DNA of 64,000 nt from Gammaproteobacteria bacterium (GTDB lineage Bacteria > Pseudomonadota > Gammaproteobacteria > Arenicellales > UBA868), in NCBI GenBank assembly GCA_022451485.1, contig JAKUQS010000014.1, positions 1 through 64,000 on the forward strand. The letters are read 5' to 3'. A model generated the notes under the pieces. That model made no database searches. It was not told the DNA's origin and saw nothing but the letters and a program-made list of their open reading frames with translations. Both the position numbers and the translations under genes were made by a program. Shown piece after piece: positions 52,133 through 59,416 of this stretch. The stretch's first letter is position 1, and every line of letters starts with the position of its first letter.

Positions 52133-53037
52133 CCTTTGTTTGCCTCTGCAATTAACCAGCGCCGAAAAGCAGCGACCGGCGGCTCTTCGAGACGGTCACG
52201 TCGTGTCAGGGCGTAATAGCTGAATTGCCCTGGGTAGGGTAGCGAAAATGGTTGAATTAATCGGCCATTGGCGAGTTCCTCCTCCACCACTAACGTTGGC
52301 ATTAATGCCACGCCCTGTCCTGCAAGTACGGCCTGCATGGTGAAGTTCGGTGAGGTGAAGTGGGGGCCACGGTGCGGATTGATCTGCGTGATCCCGCTGG
52401 CTAGCAGCCATTCCTCCCAAGTTGGCCAGTCAGGATCCTCCGATGGGGAATCGAAGTGAATGAGGGTGTGTCGAATGAGTTGGCCGGTCGATTTGAGTGG
52501 AGGGTCGCTTTCCAGCAGCGCGGGGCTGCAGACAGGGATTACCTGTTGCGCCAGCAAGTGATCAACTTGAAGTCCTGGATAGTTACCTTGGCCAAATCGT
52601 ATGGCCACTTCTACGGCTTCTTTAGCGGGGTCGACCGCCTCCAACGATGGATCGATACGGACTTGTATGCCAGGGTGCTCGTTTCTGAAGTCAACGATGC
52701 GTGGGATTAGCCACTTGGCCCCGAACGCAGGCGGAGCGCTGATCGTGAGGCTTTCCCAATCAGACTGAGACTGAACCCGCTCGACGGCAGTGCTCAGGTG
52801 GGCAAATCCCCGCTGGAGACCAGGTAACAGGGTTTGACCAGCCTCGGTTAATTGCAGCGACCGGTTCAGGCGGTGAAACAGTTTTACACCCAGTGCTTCC
52901 TCCAGTGATTTGATCTGGTGAGAAATAGCGGCGGGTGTTACATGCAGTTCGCCGGCTGCTTTAGAGAAGTTGAGGGCTCGTCCTGCAACCTCAAAAGCCC
53001 GCAGCGCGTTGAGTGGTGGCATTCGTGATTGAGTCAT
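52129..53037 (-). CDS. LysR-family transcriptional regulator (GcvA-like)
   Basis: A 302-residue LysR regulator. The winged helix-turn-helix covers residues 1-65 (PPLNALRAFEVAGRALNFSKAAGELHVTPAAISHQ in outline) and the effector domain runs from about 90 to 295. The N-terminus matches the GcvA subgroup. It ends in a 4-base overlap with the efflux gene, so it may control that gene or the divergent DUF1127 gene, with which it shares an AT-rich 116-base region. Confidence 0.92.
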   Translation of the reverse strand: MTQSRMPPLNALRAFEVAGRALNFSKAAGELHVTPAAISHQIKSLEEALGVKLFHRLNRSLQLTEAGQTLLPGLQRGFAHLSTAVERVQSQSDWESLTISAPPAFGAKWLIPRIVDFRNEHPGIQVRIDPSLEAVDPAKEAVEVAIRFGQGNYPGLQVDHLLAQQVIPVCSPALLESDPPLKSTGQLIRHTLIHFDSPSEDPDWPTWEEWLLASGITQINPHRGPHFTSPNFTMQAVLAGQGVALMPTLVVEEELANGRLIQPFSLPYPGQFSYYALTRRDRLEEPPVAAFRRWLIAEANKG

Positions 53038-53153
53038 AGATTAGAAATTATAAACTGAAATCAAAAAGATATCGTTTGATATAAAAAAAATAAGCCATAT
53101 ATTACATCGGGTTCCATAAACAATTTACTAAAGTATAGAAAAGGAAAACTAAT
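53038..53153. promoter_or_regulatory. AT-rich divergent promoter region
   Basis: Strikingly AT-rich compared with the rest of the window, with poly-A and ATAT runs, between lysR and the DUF1127 gene. It probably carries both promoters and the LysR site. AAAAGGAAA supplies the ribosome site for ATG 53154. Confidence 0.5.
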
Positions 53154-53582
53154 ATGACATCTCAGCCGCCACTATTTCCGCATTTGGTCGCTGCGAAGTG
53201 GATGCACGACGAGCCGACTTCTGTGTCGGTCGCCGCGCGTGATTTACCCCACCTTAGGCCGGTATCCATCGATCCCACAGACTATGAGCATTACCTCGCC
53301 CACGGTCGGAAACTGCGCGCTCAAGCTGCCGGCCGGTTGGCTGGTGTCTTTTCGACGATGCTAAGACAAGCGCTTGATTCCCTTGGGGCTACAGTTTCAC
53401 GCATGTTCCAGCGTGCAGGCACGCGTCATCAACGACAGAAAACAGCAGCAGCACTTTCACATTTGTCACCGCACATGCTCAGAGACATTGGGCTGGTTCC
53501 TGCAGACGTCGCATTGCTGACAAACGGCCGAGTTACCGTGACTGAATTGGTGCGGGTGCGTCATTCTGGCTGGGCGCATTAA
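53154..53582 (+). CDS. DUF1127 (YjiS-like) protein
   Basis: A 142-residue protein whose last 50 residues form a DUF1127 domain, with the pattern LSHLSPHMLRDIGLVPADV near residues 99-117. Short DUF1127 proteins bind RNA or tune phosphate/carbon metabolism in some alphaproteobacteria. This one has an extra N-terminal half of about 80 residues with no recognised motif, so the role is open. It is divergent from the LysR gene. Confidence 0.75.
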   Translation: MTSQPPLFPHLVAAKWMHDEPTSVSVAARDLPHLRPVSIDPTDYEHYLAHGRKLRAQAAGRLAGVFSTMLRQALDSLGATVSRMFQRAGTRHQRQKTAAALSHLSPHMLRDIGLVPADVALLTNGRVTVTELVRVRHSGWAH

Positions 53583-53906
53583 AACAGCTTCTTGGAGTCA
53601 GTGTATCGAACGAGGTCAGTACGGTTTTTTGCTACGGCGAGAAGATTGCTAACTCTAGGGGTTCTCGAACTAGGGCAGTAGATTTCTGGAGCCCCCCCGC
53701 GGCTATCCGCAGGGGGAATCCATGGCAAGTCGTGAGGAGGAACACGACCCGCGCTACAGAACCAGAGCACACAGCGCGTAATAGCAATTGGTTGGGTGCT
53801 AGGCCTAACTTACGGCGGGCGCAATAGTAGTCGATGTCACTACTAGCGAGTTGTCAAAATCCGTCGCCAAATGTTTGGTAAGCGAAATTATCGGCATCGC
53901 GAGGGG
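53583..53906. other. Intergenic region between DUF1127 gene and acyl-CoA dehydrogenase
   Basis: 324 bases with no gene I can support. A GC-rich hairpin (CCCCCGCGG with CCGCAGGGGG, about 53692-53716) lacks a T-run and may end the DUF1127 transcript. One plus frame is open for about 60 codons but has no motif. Confidence 0.3.
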
Positions 53907-55067
53907 TTAAAGTGGCCGGTAAGTATCGTGCAGTGTGGCGGCGATTCGTTCGTTCTGAATTTCGGTTGTACCATCAACAAAATGTGCGATCTTGGCGCAA
54001 GCCAGGTGGCGTCCCAGCGGAATCTCATCGAGTAAGCCATTAGCCCCCATTGCCTGAATGCAGTCGGCCAGTCGGGTAACGGCAGTTCGGGTGGCAAATT
54101 TTTTCGCGTGGGCAGCGGCGAGGACGGCGTATTCTCCTGTCTCGATCGCAACGGTAGCGCGCTCGGTGAGTGCCCGGGCCGCTTCGTAATCAGTCGCAAC
54201 ATCCGCCAGTAACCAGTTGAGGCCCTGTCGGCTACTCAGTAGTTGGCCGAATGTGCGGCGCTGTGAGCCGTACTCGAGAGCCAATTCCAGGCCGGTGTAG
54301 AGCATCCCACAACACATAGCAGCCACGTAGGTGCGGGCCCCGTTGATGCTATTTAATGCGGATTTGAAGGCTGAACCGGGTGGGTAGAGCAGGTCGCTGT
54401 CGTCAACGTGATAGTCATGAAGACGAAAGCCTGACACGCCCATCGCGTGACCTCCAAGCAATGAATAGGCCGCATGGCGATGGAAACCATGGCGCTTGGC
54501 ATCGACGATAAAGCAACCGATCCCCGCCGTGGCTGAGTTCGGCTCGGTTTGAGCATAAACAAGAAATATATCGGCAACCGTTGCATTGGTAATCCATGCT
54601 TTGTCTCCATTGAGGAGCCAGCCATCGTTTACTCGTTGTGCTGACGTAGCAATGGCAGAGAGATCACTTCCCGTGCCGGGTTCGGTGAGGGCTGTTGCCG
54701 CAATACGTTCGCCAGCAAGTAGTCCTGGTAAATATTTTTCGGCCTGTGTGCTTGAGCCATGGTGGGCAATTTTGGCCGCCACGTTGTGTGTATTGACGAG
54801 ACTGAAAGCGAATGCCATACAGGTACGGGACAGTTCTTCAACCAGGCGCAGTTTTGCTCTATAGCCCAGGTCTAGGCCGCCGTGGGCCAAAGGTACTTCG
54901 ACTCCAGTGAATCCGTGTCCAGCGGCAAGTCGCAGGACTTCCAACGGCACTTGTCGGTCGTTTTCCCATTGCGCTGCCTGTTCATTGCTTAGGTGCCGTC
55001 GCCGGAAGCTTCTCGCCGCATCAATCAGGGAATCGGCATTCGGGTATCGTGTTGTGGGTTGAGGCAT
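53907..55067 (-). CDS. Acyl-CoA dehydrogenase-family protein
   Basis: An FAD flavoenzyme of about 386 residues with the three acyl-CoA dehydrogenase domains. ATALTEPGTGSDLSAIAT, DKAWITNATVADIF and IQAMGANGLLDEIP are family signatures. At the position of the usual catalytic Glu (the YEGT motif of MCAD) this protein has VDGT, so the base is Asp or lies elsewhere. Substrate is unknown. I chose ATG 55067 (MPQPTTR), since the ten residues before it look unlike the family. Confidence 0.9.
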   Translation of the reverse strand: MPQPTTRYPNADSLIDAARSFRRRHLSNEQAAQWENDRQVPLEVLRLAAGHGFTGVEVPLAHGGLDLGYRAKLRLVEELSRTCMAFAFSLVNTHNVAAKIAHHGSSTQAEKYLPGLLAGERIAATALTEPGTGSDLSAIATSAQRVNDGWLLNGDKAWITNATVADIFLVYAQTEPNSATAGIGCFIVDAKRHGFHRHAAYSLLGGHAMGVSGFRLHDYHVDDSDLLYPPGSAFKSALNSINGARTYVAAMCCGMLYTGLELALEYGSQRRTFGQLLSSRQGLNWLLADVATDYEAARALTERATVAIETGEYAVLAAAHAKKFATRTAVTRLADCIQAMGANGLLDEIPLGRHLACAKIAHFVDGTTEIQNERIAATLHDTYRPL

Positions 55068-55156
55068 CACGTGTGCAAAGGTAGGGTACAAACCCAACGG
55101 TTTGTCGGATTTAAAGCATCATATCGTGCCTGAGCGGTACAGCCTTCGAGGATTTC

Positions 55157-55486
55157 TCAGTTAGTGATTTGGTTACGCGGCACGTAACGTCCTGACTCCA
55201 GGCTAATGAATAACTCGCTGACCTGTGGGTGATTGACCGCACCGCCGTCCTCGTCATCAAGTAAATTCTGTTCAGAAACGTAGGCGATATAGCTGGTCTG
55301 TTCGTTTTCCGCGAGCAGATGATAGAACGGTTGATCTTTGGTTGGACGCACATCCTCAGGAATCGAGGTCCACCATTCATCGGTGTTGGAAAAAGTCGGA
55401 TCGACGTCAAAAACGATTCCACGGAATGGATAAACACGGTGGCGAACGATGGCACCGATTGGGAACTTGGCTACTCGTATTGTCAT
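55157..55486 (-). CDS. hspQ: Heat shock protein HspQ
   Basis: A 109-residue HspQ/YccV protein. Typical features are KFPIGAIVRHRVYPFRGIVFDVDP, then TDEWW, and QPFYHLLAENEQTSYIAYVSEQNLL in outline. In E. coli HspQ binds hemimethylated DNA and acts as a specificity factor for Lon protease. It is a monocistronic gene, lying between the acyl-CoA dehydrogenase and the divergent transglutaminase-like gene. The start ATG 55486 gives the usual length. Confidence 0.93.
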   Translation of the reverse strand: MTIRVAKFPIGAIVRHRVYPFRGIVFDVDPTFSNTDEWWTSIPEDVRPTKDQPFYHLLAENEQTSYIAYVSEQNLLDDEDGGAVNHPQVSELFISLESGRYVPRNQITN

Positions 55487-55689
55487 CGCGTTGTCGATCT
55501 CGGCTGAAAATTAAAATCAGCAGAAGACTAACACATAGATTCCTGAGGTCGATCGTTAAAACAGCTGCTAATCGCAGATCAGGCACACTATACTTCGATT
55601 TTCCCCAACTCGGATAACAGGTCATCACTCATCACGACTACACTGCCGACCTGGCACCAGGCCCCACCGTTGAGTCGACTGACCCGCGG

Positions 55690-56307
55690 GTGATGAGTTA
55701 TGTCGAAGATGTAGTGGCCGGTGTCGAGGAAGACACCAAACGGGCGGTTGCTGTCTACTACGCGATTAGAGACGGCATTCTTTATGATCCTTATTCTGCC
55801 GATATCTCGGTGGCAGGACTGAAGGCGACCACGGTTCTCGAAGAAAAGCGTGGTTGGTGTGTTTCCAAAGCAATCCTTCTTGCAGCGTGTTGCCGGGCGC
55901 TTGGGATTCCAGCACGCCTGGGTTATGCCGACGTGCTCAATCACCTTTCTACCGAAAAGCTGCGCCAGCGCATGAAGACGAACGTCTTCTACTGGCATGG
56001 TTATACCGCCTTATACCTTGATGATCGATGGGTAAAGGCGACGCCGGCATTTAATATCGAATTGTGTGAGAAATTCGGTCTCAAGCCATTAGAGTTCAAC
56101 GGGCGGGATGATTCGATCTATCATGCGTTTGACCAGGCGGGGAATCGACACATGGAGTATCTCCATGACCGTGGCCAGTTTCTCGAGCCTCCGATCGAAG
56201 CAATGCGCCGCACGTTCGATGAATATTATCCCGGTTGGCCCGACATAAGTGATGCCACGGAGGCGGATTTCGGTGGTGAAGTCGCTGATGAGACGGCAAC
56301 TCGGTGA
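55690..56307 (+). CDS. Transglutaminase-like domain protein
   Basis: A papain-fold protein of about 205 residues. The catalytic Cys is in RGWCVSKAILLAACCRA, the His in YWHGYTALYLD and the Asp-equivalent region in VKATPAFN. PARLGYADVLNHL is typical of the bacterial subgroup. The usual family N-terminus appears to continue upstream of GTG 55690 for about 24 codons, although only non-standard start codons (ATC 55624, CTG 55651) are available before a TAA. Function is probably an amide-bond hydrolase or transferase; no partner gene is clear. Confidence 0.83.
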   Translation: MMSYVEDVVAGVEEDTKRAVAVYYAIRDGILYDPYSADISVAGLKATTVLEEKRGWCVSKAILLAACCRALGIPARLGYADVLNHLSTEKLRQRMKTNVFYWHGYTALYLDDRWVKATPAFNIELCEKFGLKPLEFNGRDDSIYHAFDQAGNRHMEYLHDRGQFLEPPIEAMRRTFDEYYPGWPDISDATEADFGGEVADETATR

Positions 56308-56371
56308 GCGGGCGAAATGCTTAGTTCATATGGCCTGGAGCGTAGGGTGACTGCATAATTTTGTCGACCTC

Positions 56372-57130
56372 CTAGCGAAAATCGAAACCGAGGGTTTGCA
56401 GTTCCTCACGCAACTGATCACGCAATTGCGGCACGAATTTTTTGTCCATGTCGTGGCTCCATGAGTCGTCGGTCGTGGTTTTCCCTATCCCCCGGTAGTG
56501 TTTTGCCAGCTGGTTGTCATATGACTCCACTGAGTGCTTGATTGGGTCGCCATCCAATGTGATTCCATAGCGTTCCCCGTGCACGATTGTGTTGAAGGGC
56601 ATACGCGGTTTTTGTGGGGGACTTTCTGAGGGCCAGCCGAGGCACATACCGTAGACACAGTAGACTCGATGGGGTAGGCCAAGAATACGAGCCGTTTCAA
56701 GCGCGTTGTTGCGGACAGCACCGATCATCACGCCACGCAGCCCAGTCGATTCGGCTGCAAGATAAGCCGACATTCCAACCAGCGCTGCATCGAGGCTCGA
56801 TACGAGCCCGATCTCAAGGTTGTTATTCTCTATGTTGTGCCCGTTTTTCTTTGTTGCGTGCTCAATGCGAGTGAGGTCCGCACAAAACGCCAAAAAGACC
56901 GGGGCGTGCAGCACGTGTTGTTGATTTCCGGTAACGGCTCTAAGCGAGGCTTTGGTGTCGGGATTCCGCACGACGATAACGCTATAGGCTTGAATGTTAG
57001 AGGAAGTGGGTGCACGAAAAGCGGCATGTAAAACTGTATCAATAATATGGGGCTCGACAGGTTTGTCAGAGAAACGTCGAATGCTGACTCGGTTTTCGAG
57101 CAGGCGAATGGTTTCATTGGCTATAGACAT
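56372..57130 (-). CDS. Nitroreductase-family oxidoreductase
   Basis: A 252-residue FMN-dependent oxidoreductase of the NfsA/FRP kind. The FMN-binding segment RVSIRRFSDKPVEPHIID is at the start, with FRAPTSSNIQAYSVIVVR next, and GLPHRVYCVYGMCLGWP near residue 160. Members reduce nitroaromatics, quinones or flavins with NAD(P)H. It begins divergently from the DsrE pair. Its length (250) is closer to NfsA than to NfsB. Confidence 0.9.
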   Translation of the reverse strand: MSIANETIRLLENRVSIRRFSDKPVEPHIIDTVLHAAFRAPTSSNIQAYSVIVVRNPDTKASLRAVTGNQQHVLHAPVFLAFCADLTRIEHATKKNGHNIENNNLEIGLVSSLDAALVGMSAYLAAESTGLRGVMIGAVRNNALETARILGLPHRVYCVYGMCLGWPSESPPQKPRMPFNTIVHGERYGITLDGDPIKHSVESYDNQLAKHYRGIGKTTTDDSWSHDMDKKFVPQLRDQLREELQTLGFDFR

Positions 57131-57262
57131 AGGCGGTCATTTATCATGGTAAAGGTAGAGTATGAGTGTCGGCTGTTGTGCCAGAAGAACTCCAGTTAGA
57201 CTGTACTTGTATTTGCAGCCGTTAGTTAAATTGCAGGACTGTAGTGGATATAGAACAAAGGT

Positions 57263-57757
57263 ATGCACGAAAAAATGTTCAGGTCCAAGAAATTTCTGCT
57301 ACTAAAGTTACTTTTTTGTGTGACTGTTGGTTGGCCTACTTGATTGGCGGGTGACGATGGTACATCACAGAAGGTGGTTTACCATGTGAATTTCGATGAT
57401 TCGCAGGAACAGCAGCAGACGTTGCGTTACATCAAGAATCATCTTAATGCTGTCGGTGAAGATAAATTGGACCTTAGAGTCATTCTACATGGAGATGGTT
57501 TGACCTTATTGCTGGAGCCAGATATGGCGGACAACACATTATTCAAGAGCGGTTATGCTACAGATGAATTGACGGCGAGCGTCGCGGCGTTGAAAGATCG
57601 CGGCGTTCGTTTTTTGGTGTGCGCCAACACCTTACGGGGGAAGAAGGTCGATCATGAAAATGATCTCTATGATGTTGCTGGAGAGGATATTGTTGTTAGC
57701 GGAGTGGCTGAAATTGCGCGCCTTCAGGGGCAGGGATTTGCCTATATCCGGCCCTGA
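57263..57757 (+). pseudogene. Exported DsrE-family protein, signal peptide cut by in-frame TGA
   Basis: From ATG 57263 the frame codes for a basic start (MHEKMFRSKK) and hydrophobic core (FLLLKLLFCVTVGWPT), then TGA at 57341-57343, then the full DsrE domain to 57757. Without the first 26 codons the gene would begin at TTG 57344, with no ribosome site and no export signal. The DsrE domain has its cysteine in FLVCANTLRG. The paralogue downstream has a signal peptide at the same place. This is a recent nonsense mutation, a readthrough case, or a sequence error. Confidence 0.7.
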
Positions 57758-57794
57758 CGCTAGGTCGTGGGGACACCGTTTACGGCGGTTCAGC

Positions 57795-58241
57795 ATGGGT
57801 TTATCCATTGCGTTCGCGCTTAATGTGGGGTGGTTGAATCCGGCCATCGCGCATCATACGGATGCGCACTTTGGGCAATCTACGACCTATCAGGTCGTGT
57901 ATCAGTTCAATGGATCTGATGCGTCCTACCATCGAAGTGTCTTGTTCTCCATTGGTGAATTGATCCGAAAATACGGTGAAGACATTGAAATTGTTGTGAT
58001 TGCGATTGGACCAGGGCTGCATATTTTGGGACGATCACCCCAGAGACCGGTAGAGCCTACGATCAAAGAAAAAGTACAGTCGCTTGCCGATTATGGTGTC
58101 CGTTTTGGCGCGTGCGGGAACACGATGAAAAGCTTAAATTGGTCGGAAAACGATCTCTTCGATTTTGTCGAAGTGGTGCCGGTCGGGGTTGAAGCTTTGA
58201 TTGATTTTCAGGCCCGTGGGTTTGCTTATATCAGCTGGTAA
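57795..58241 (+). CDS. Exported DsrE-family protein
   Basis: A 148-residue DsrE/DsrF-like protein with a short hydrophobic signal (residues 1-19, ending NPAIA). The domain has one conserved-position cysteine in FGACGNTMKSLNW. DsrE-like proteins carry sulfur as persulfide or sulfane in sulfur oxidation and tRNA thiolation; exported ones are less studied. TTG 57738, inside the previous gene, would add a basic RR-containing N-region and may be the real start. It is followed by the double-thioredoxin gene. Confidence 0.75.
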   Translation: MGLSIAFALNVGWLNPAIAHHTDAHFGQSTTYQVVYQFNGSDASYHRSVLFSIGELIRKYGEDIEIVVIAIGPGLHILGRSPQRPVEPTIKEKVQSLADYGVRFGACGNTMKSLNWSENDLFDFVEVVPVGVEALIDFQARGFAYISW

Positions 58242-58249
58242 CCCCGTCA

Positions 58250-59416
58250 ATGAGAACAATAGTTAGTGAATACTTCAATGCAATGACTGTCTTCTGCAGA
58301 TCGGTTGTCACCTGTTATTTCGCGGTCGCTCTTTTTGTCTTGATACCTTCAAGCAGTGCTTCAGAAACATCATCTGGAGACTTTCACGGCGCGGTGGAAG
58401 CTCCGCATCCGGGCTGGTTCAAAGAAAGTTTTCTCGATTTTAGGGAAGATATTGCCGAGGCAAGTGTCGAGGGCAAGCGTCTGTTGCTTTACTTTTGGCA
58501 ACGCGGCTGTCCCTACTGTAATCAATTAGTCACGGACAATCTCGCAGACCCTGATATAGCTCAAACAGTGCGGGCCCATTTTGATCTTATTGCGATCAAC
58601 ATGTGGGGTGATCGCGAGGTGGTTCGCGTCGATGGGAAAATGTTTTCTGAGAAAACATTGGCTGCAGCATTAGGAGTTCAGTTTACGCCAACCCTACTGT
58701 TTTTTGATGAGCGTGGTGGAGTTGCCCTGCGACTGGATGGCTATCACCCGCCGACAGATTTTATGAAGGCACTGGAGTACGTTTACCTTCGGCGCGAAAA
58801 CGAAGGCAGTTTTCACAATTTCTTAATGACAGCTCAAGGTAGGGAGATACGAGAGAACAGGGAAGTAGAGGACTTCTTCATGCAGCCACCCTATCGCCTT
58901 AATGGTCAAACAAATCGCGGCGACCGGCCACTAGCTGTCTTTTTTGAACGTGCCGCATGCAGTCAGTGCGATATCCTTCATCGGCAGGTGATGCGCGAAT
59001 CGTTGACTCGTCAATTGATCAAGCAATTCGATAACGTCTTGTTGGATGCTGCTAGTCAGGCATCGGTGATTACGCCATCGGGTAAAAAGACGACTGCTGC
59101 GCTTTGGGCAGAAGAGCTCGAGGTCAACTACTTTCCGACAATCGTATTGTTTGACATAAATGGAAGAGAAATTGTACGGGCAGCATCTGCGTTTCGAACA
59201 TTTCATATCCAGTCATTGTTTGATTACGTGTTGACCGGTGCCTATCGGATGCAGCCAAGCTTGCAACGTTACTTGTCGACTCGCAGTGAGCAGTTGATGG
59301 AAGCAGGCTATGATGTCGACATCTGGAGTTATGATCTGCCAATCTCATTTGATGGCCAACCGGTGTCGTTTGAGAAATTTCAAGCGGTGACTGGAGGAAT
59401 TTCGAGAGGTGGTTGA
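58250..59416 (+). CDS. Exported double-thioredoxin-domain protein (SoxW-like)
   Basis: A 388-residue periplasmic protein. A signal sequence (hydrophobic about 15-35, ending SSSAS) precedes two thioredoxin-like domains: the first with C87-P-Y-C90 and cis-Pro FTPTLL, the second with C237-S-Q-C240 and cis-Pro YFPTIV. The first domain resembles SoxW/DUF255-type thioredoxins that reduce periplasmic sulfur-carrier or cytochrome-maturation proteins. The two DsrE-type proteins upstream make a sulfur-relay role likely (inference). Its last 37 bases overlap the end of iorB on the other strand. Confidence 0.85.
   Translation: MRTIVSEYFNAMTVFCRSVVTCYFAVALFVLIPSSSASETSSGDFHGAVEAPHPGWFKESFLDFREDIAEASVEGKRLLLYFWQRGCPYCNQLVTDNLADPDIAQTVRAHFDLIAINMWGDREVVRVDGKMFSEKTLAAALGVQFTPTLLFFDERGGVALRLDGYHPPTDFMKALEYVYLRRENEGSFHNFLMTAQGREIRENREVEDFFMQPPYRLNGQTNRGDRPLAVFFERAACSQCDILHRQVMRESLTRQLIKQFDNVLLDAASQASVITPSGKKTTAALWAEELEVNYFPTIVLFDINGREIVRAASAFRTFHIQSLFDYVLTGAYRMQPSLQRYLSTRSEQLMEAGYDVDIWSYDLPISFDGQPVSFEKFQAVTGGISRGG

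Noticed and set aside
53640-53826. Open plus-strand frame of about 60 codons downstream of the DUF1127 gene
   Set aside because: It has no start with a ribosome site and no recognisable motif, and is Arg/Pro-rich as expected for a chance frame.
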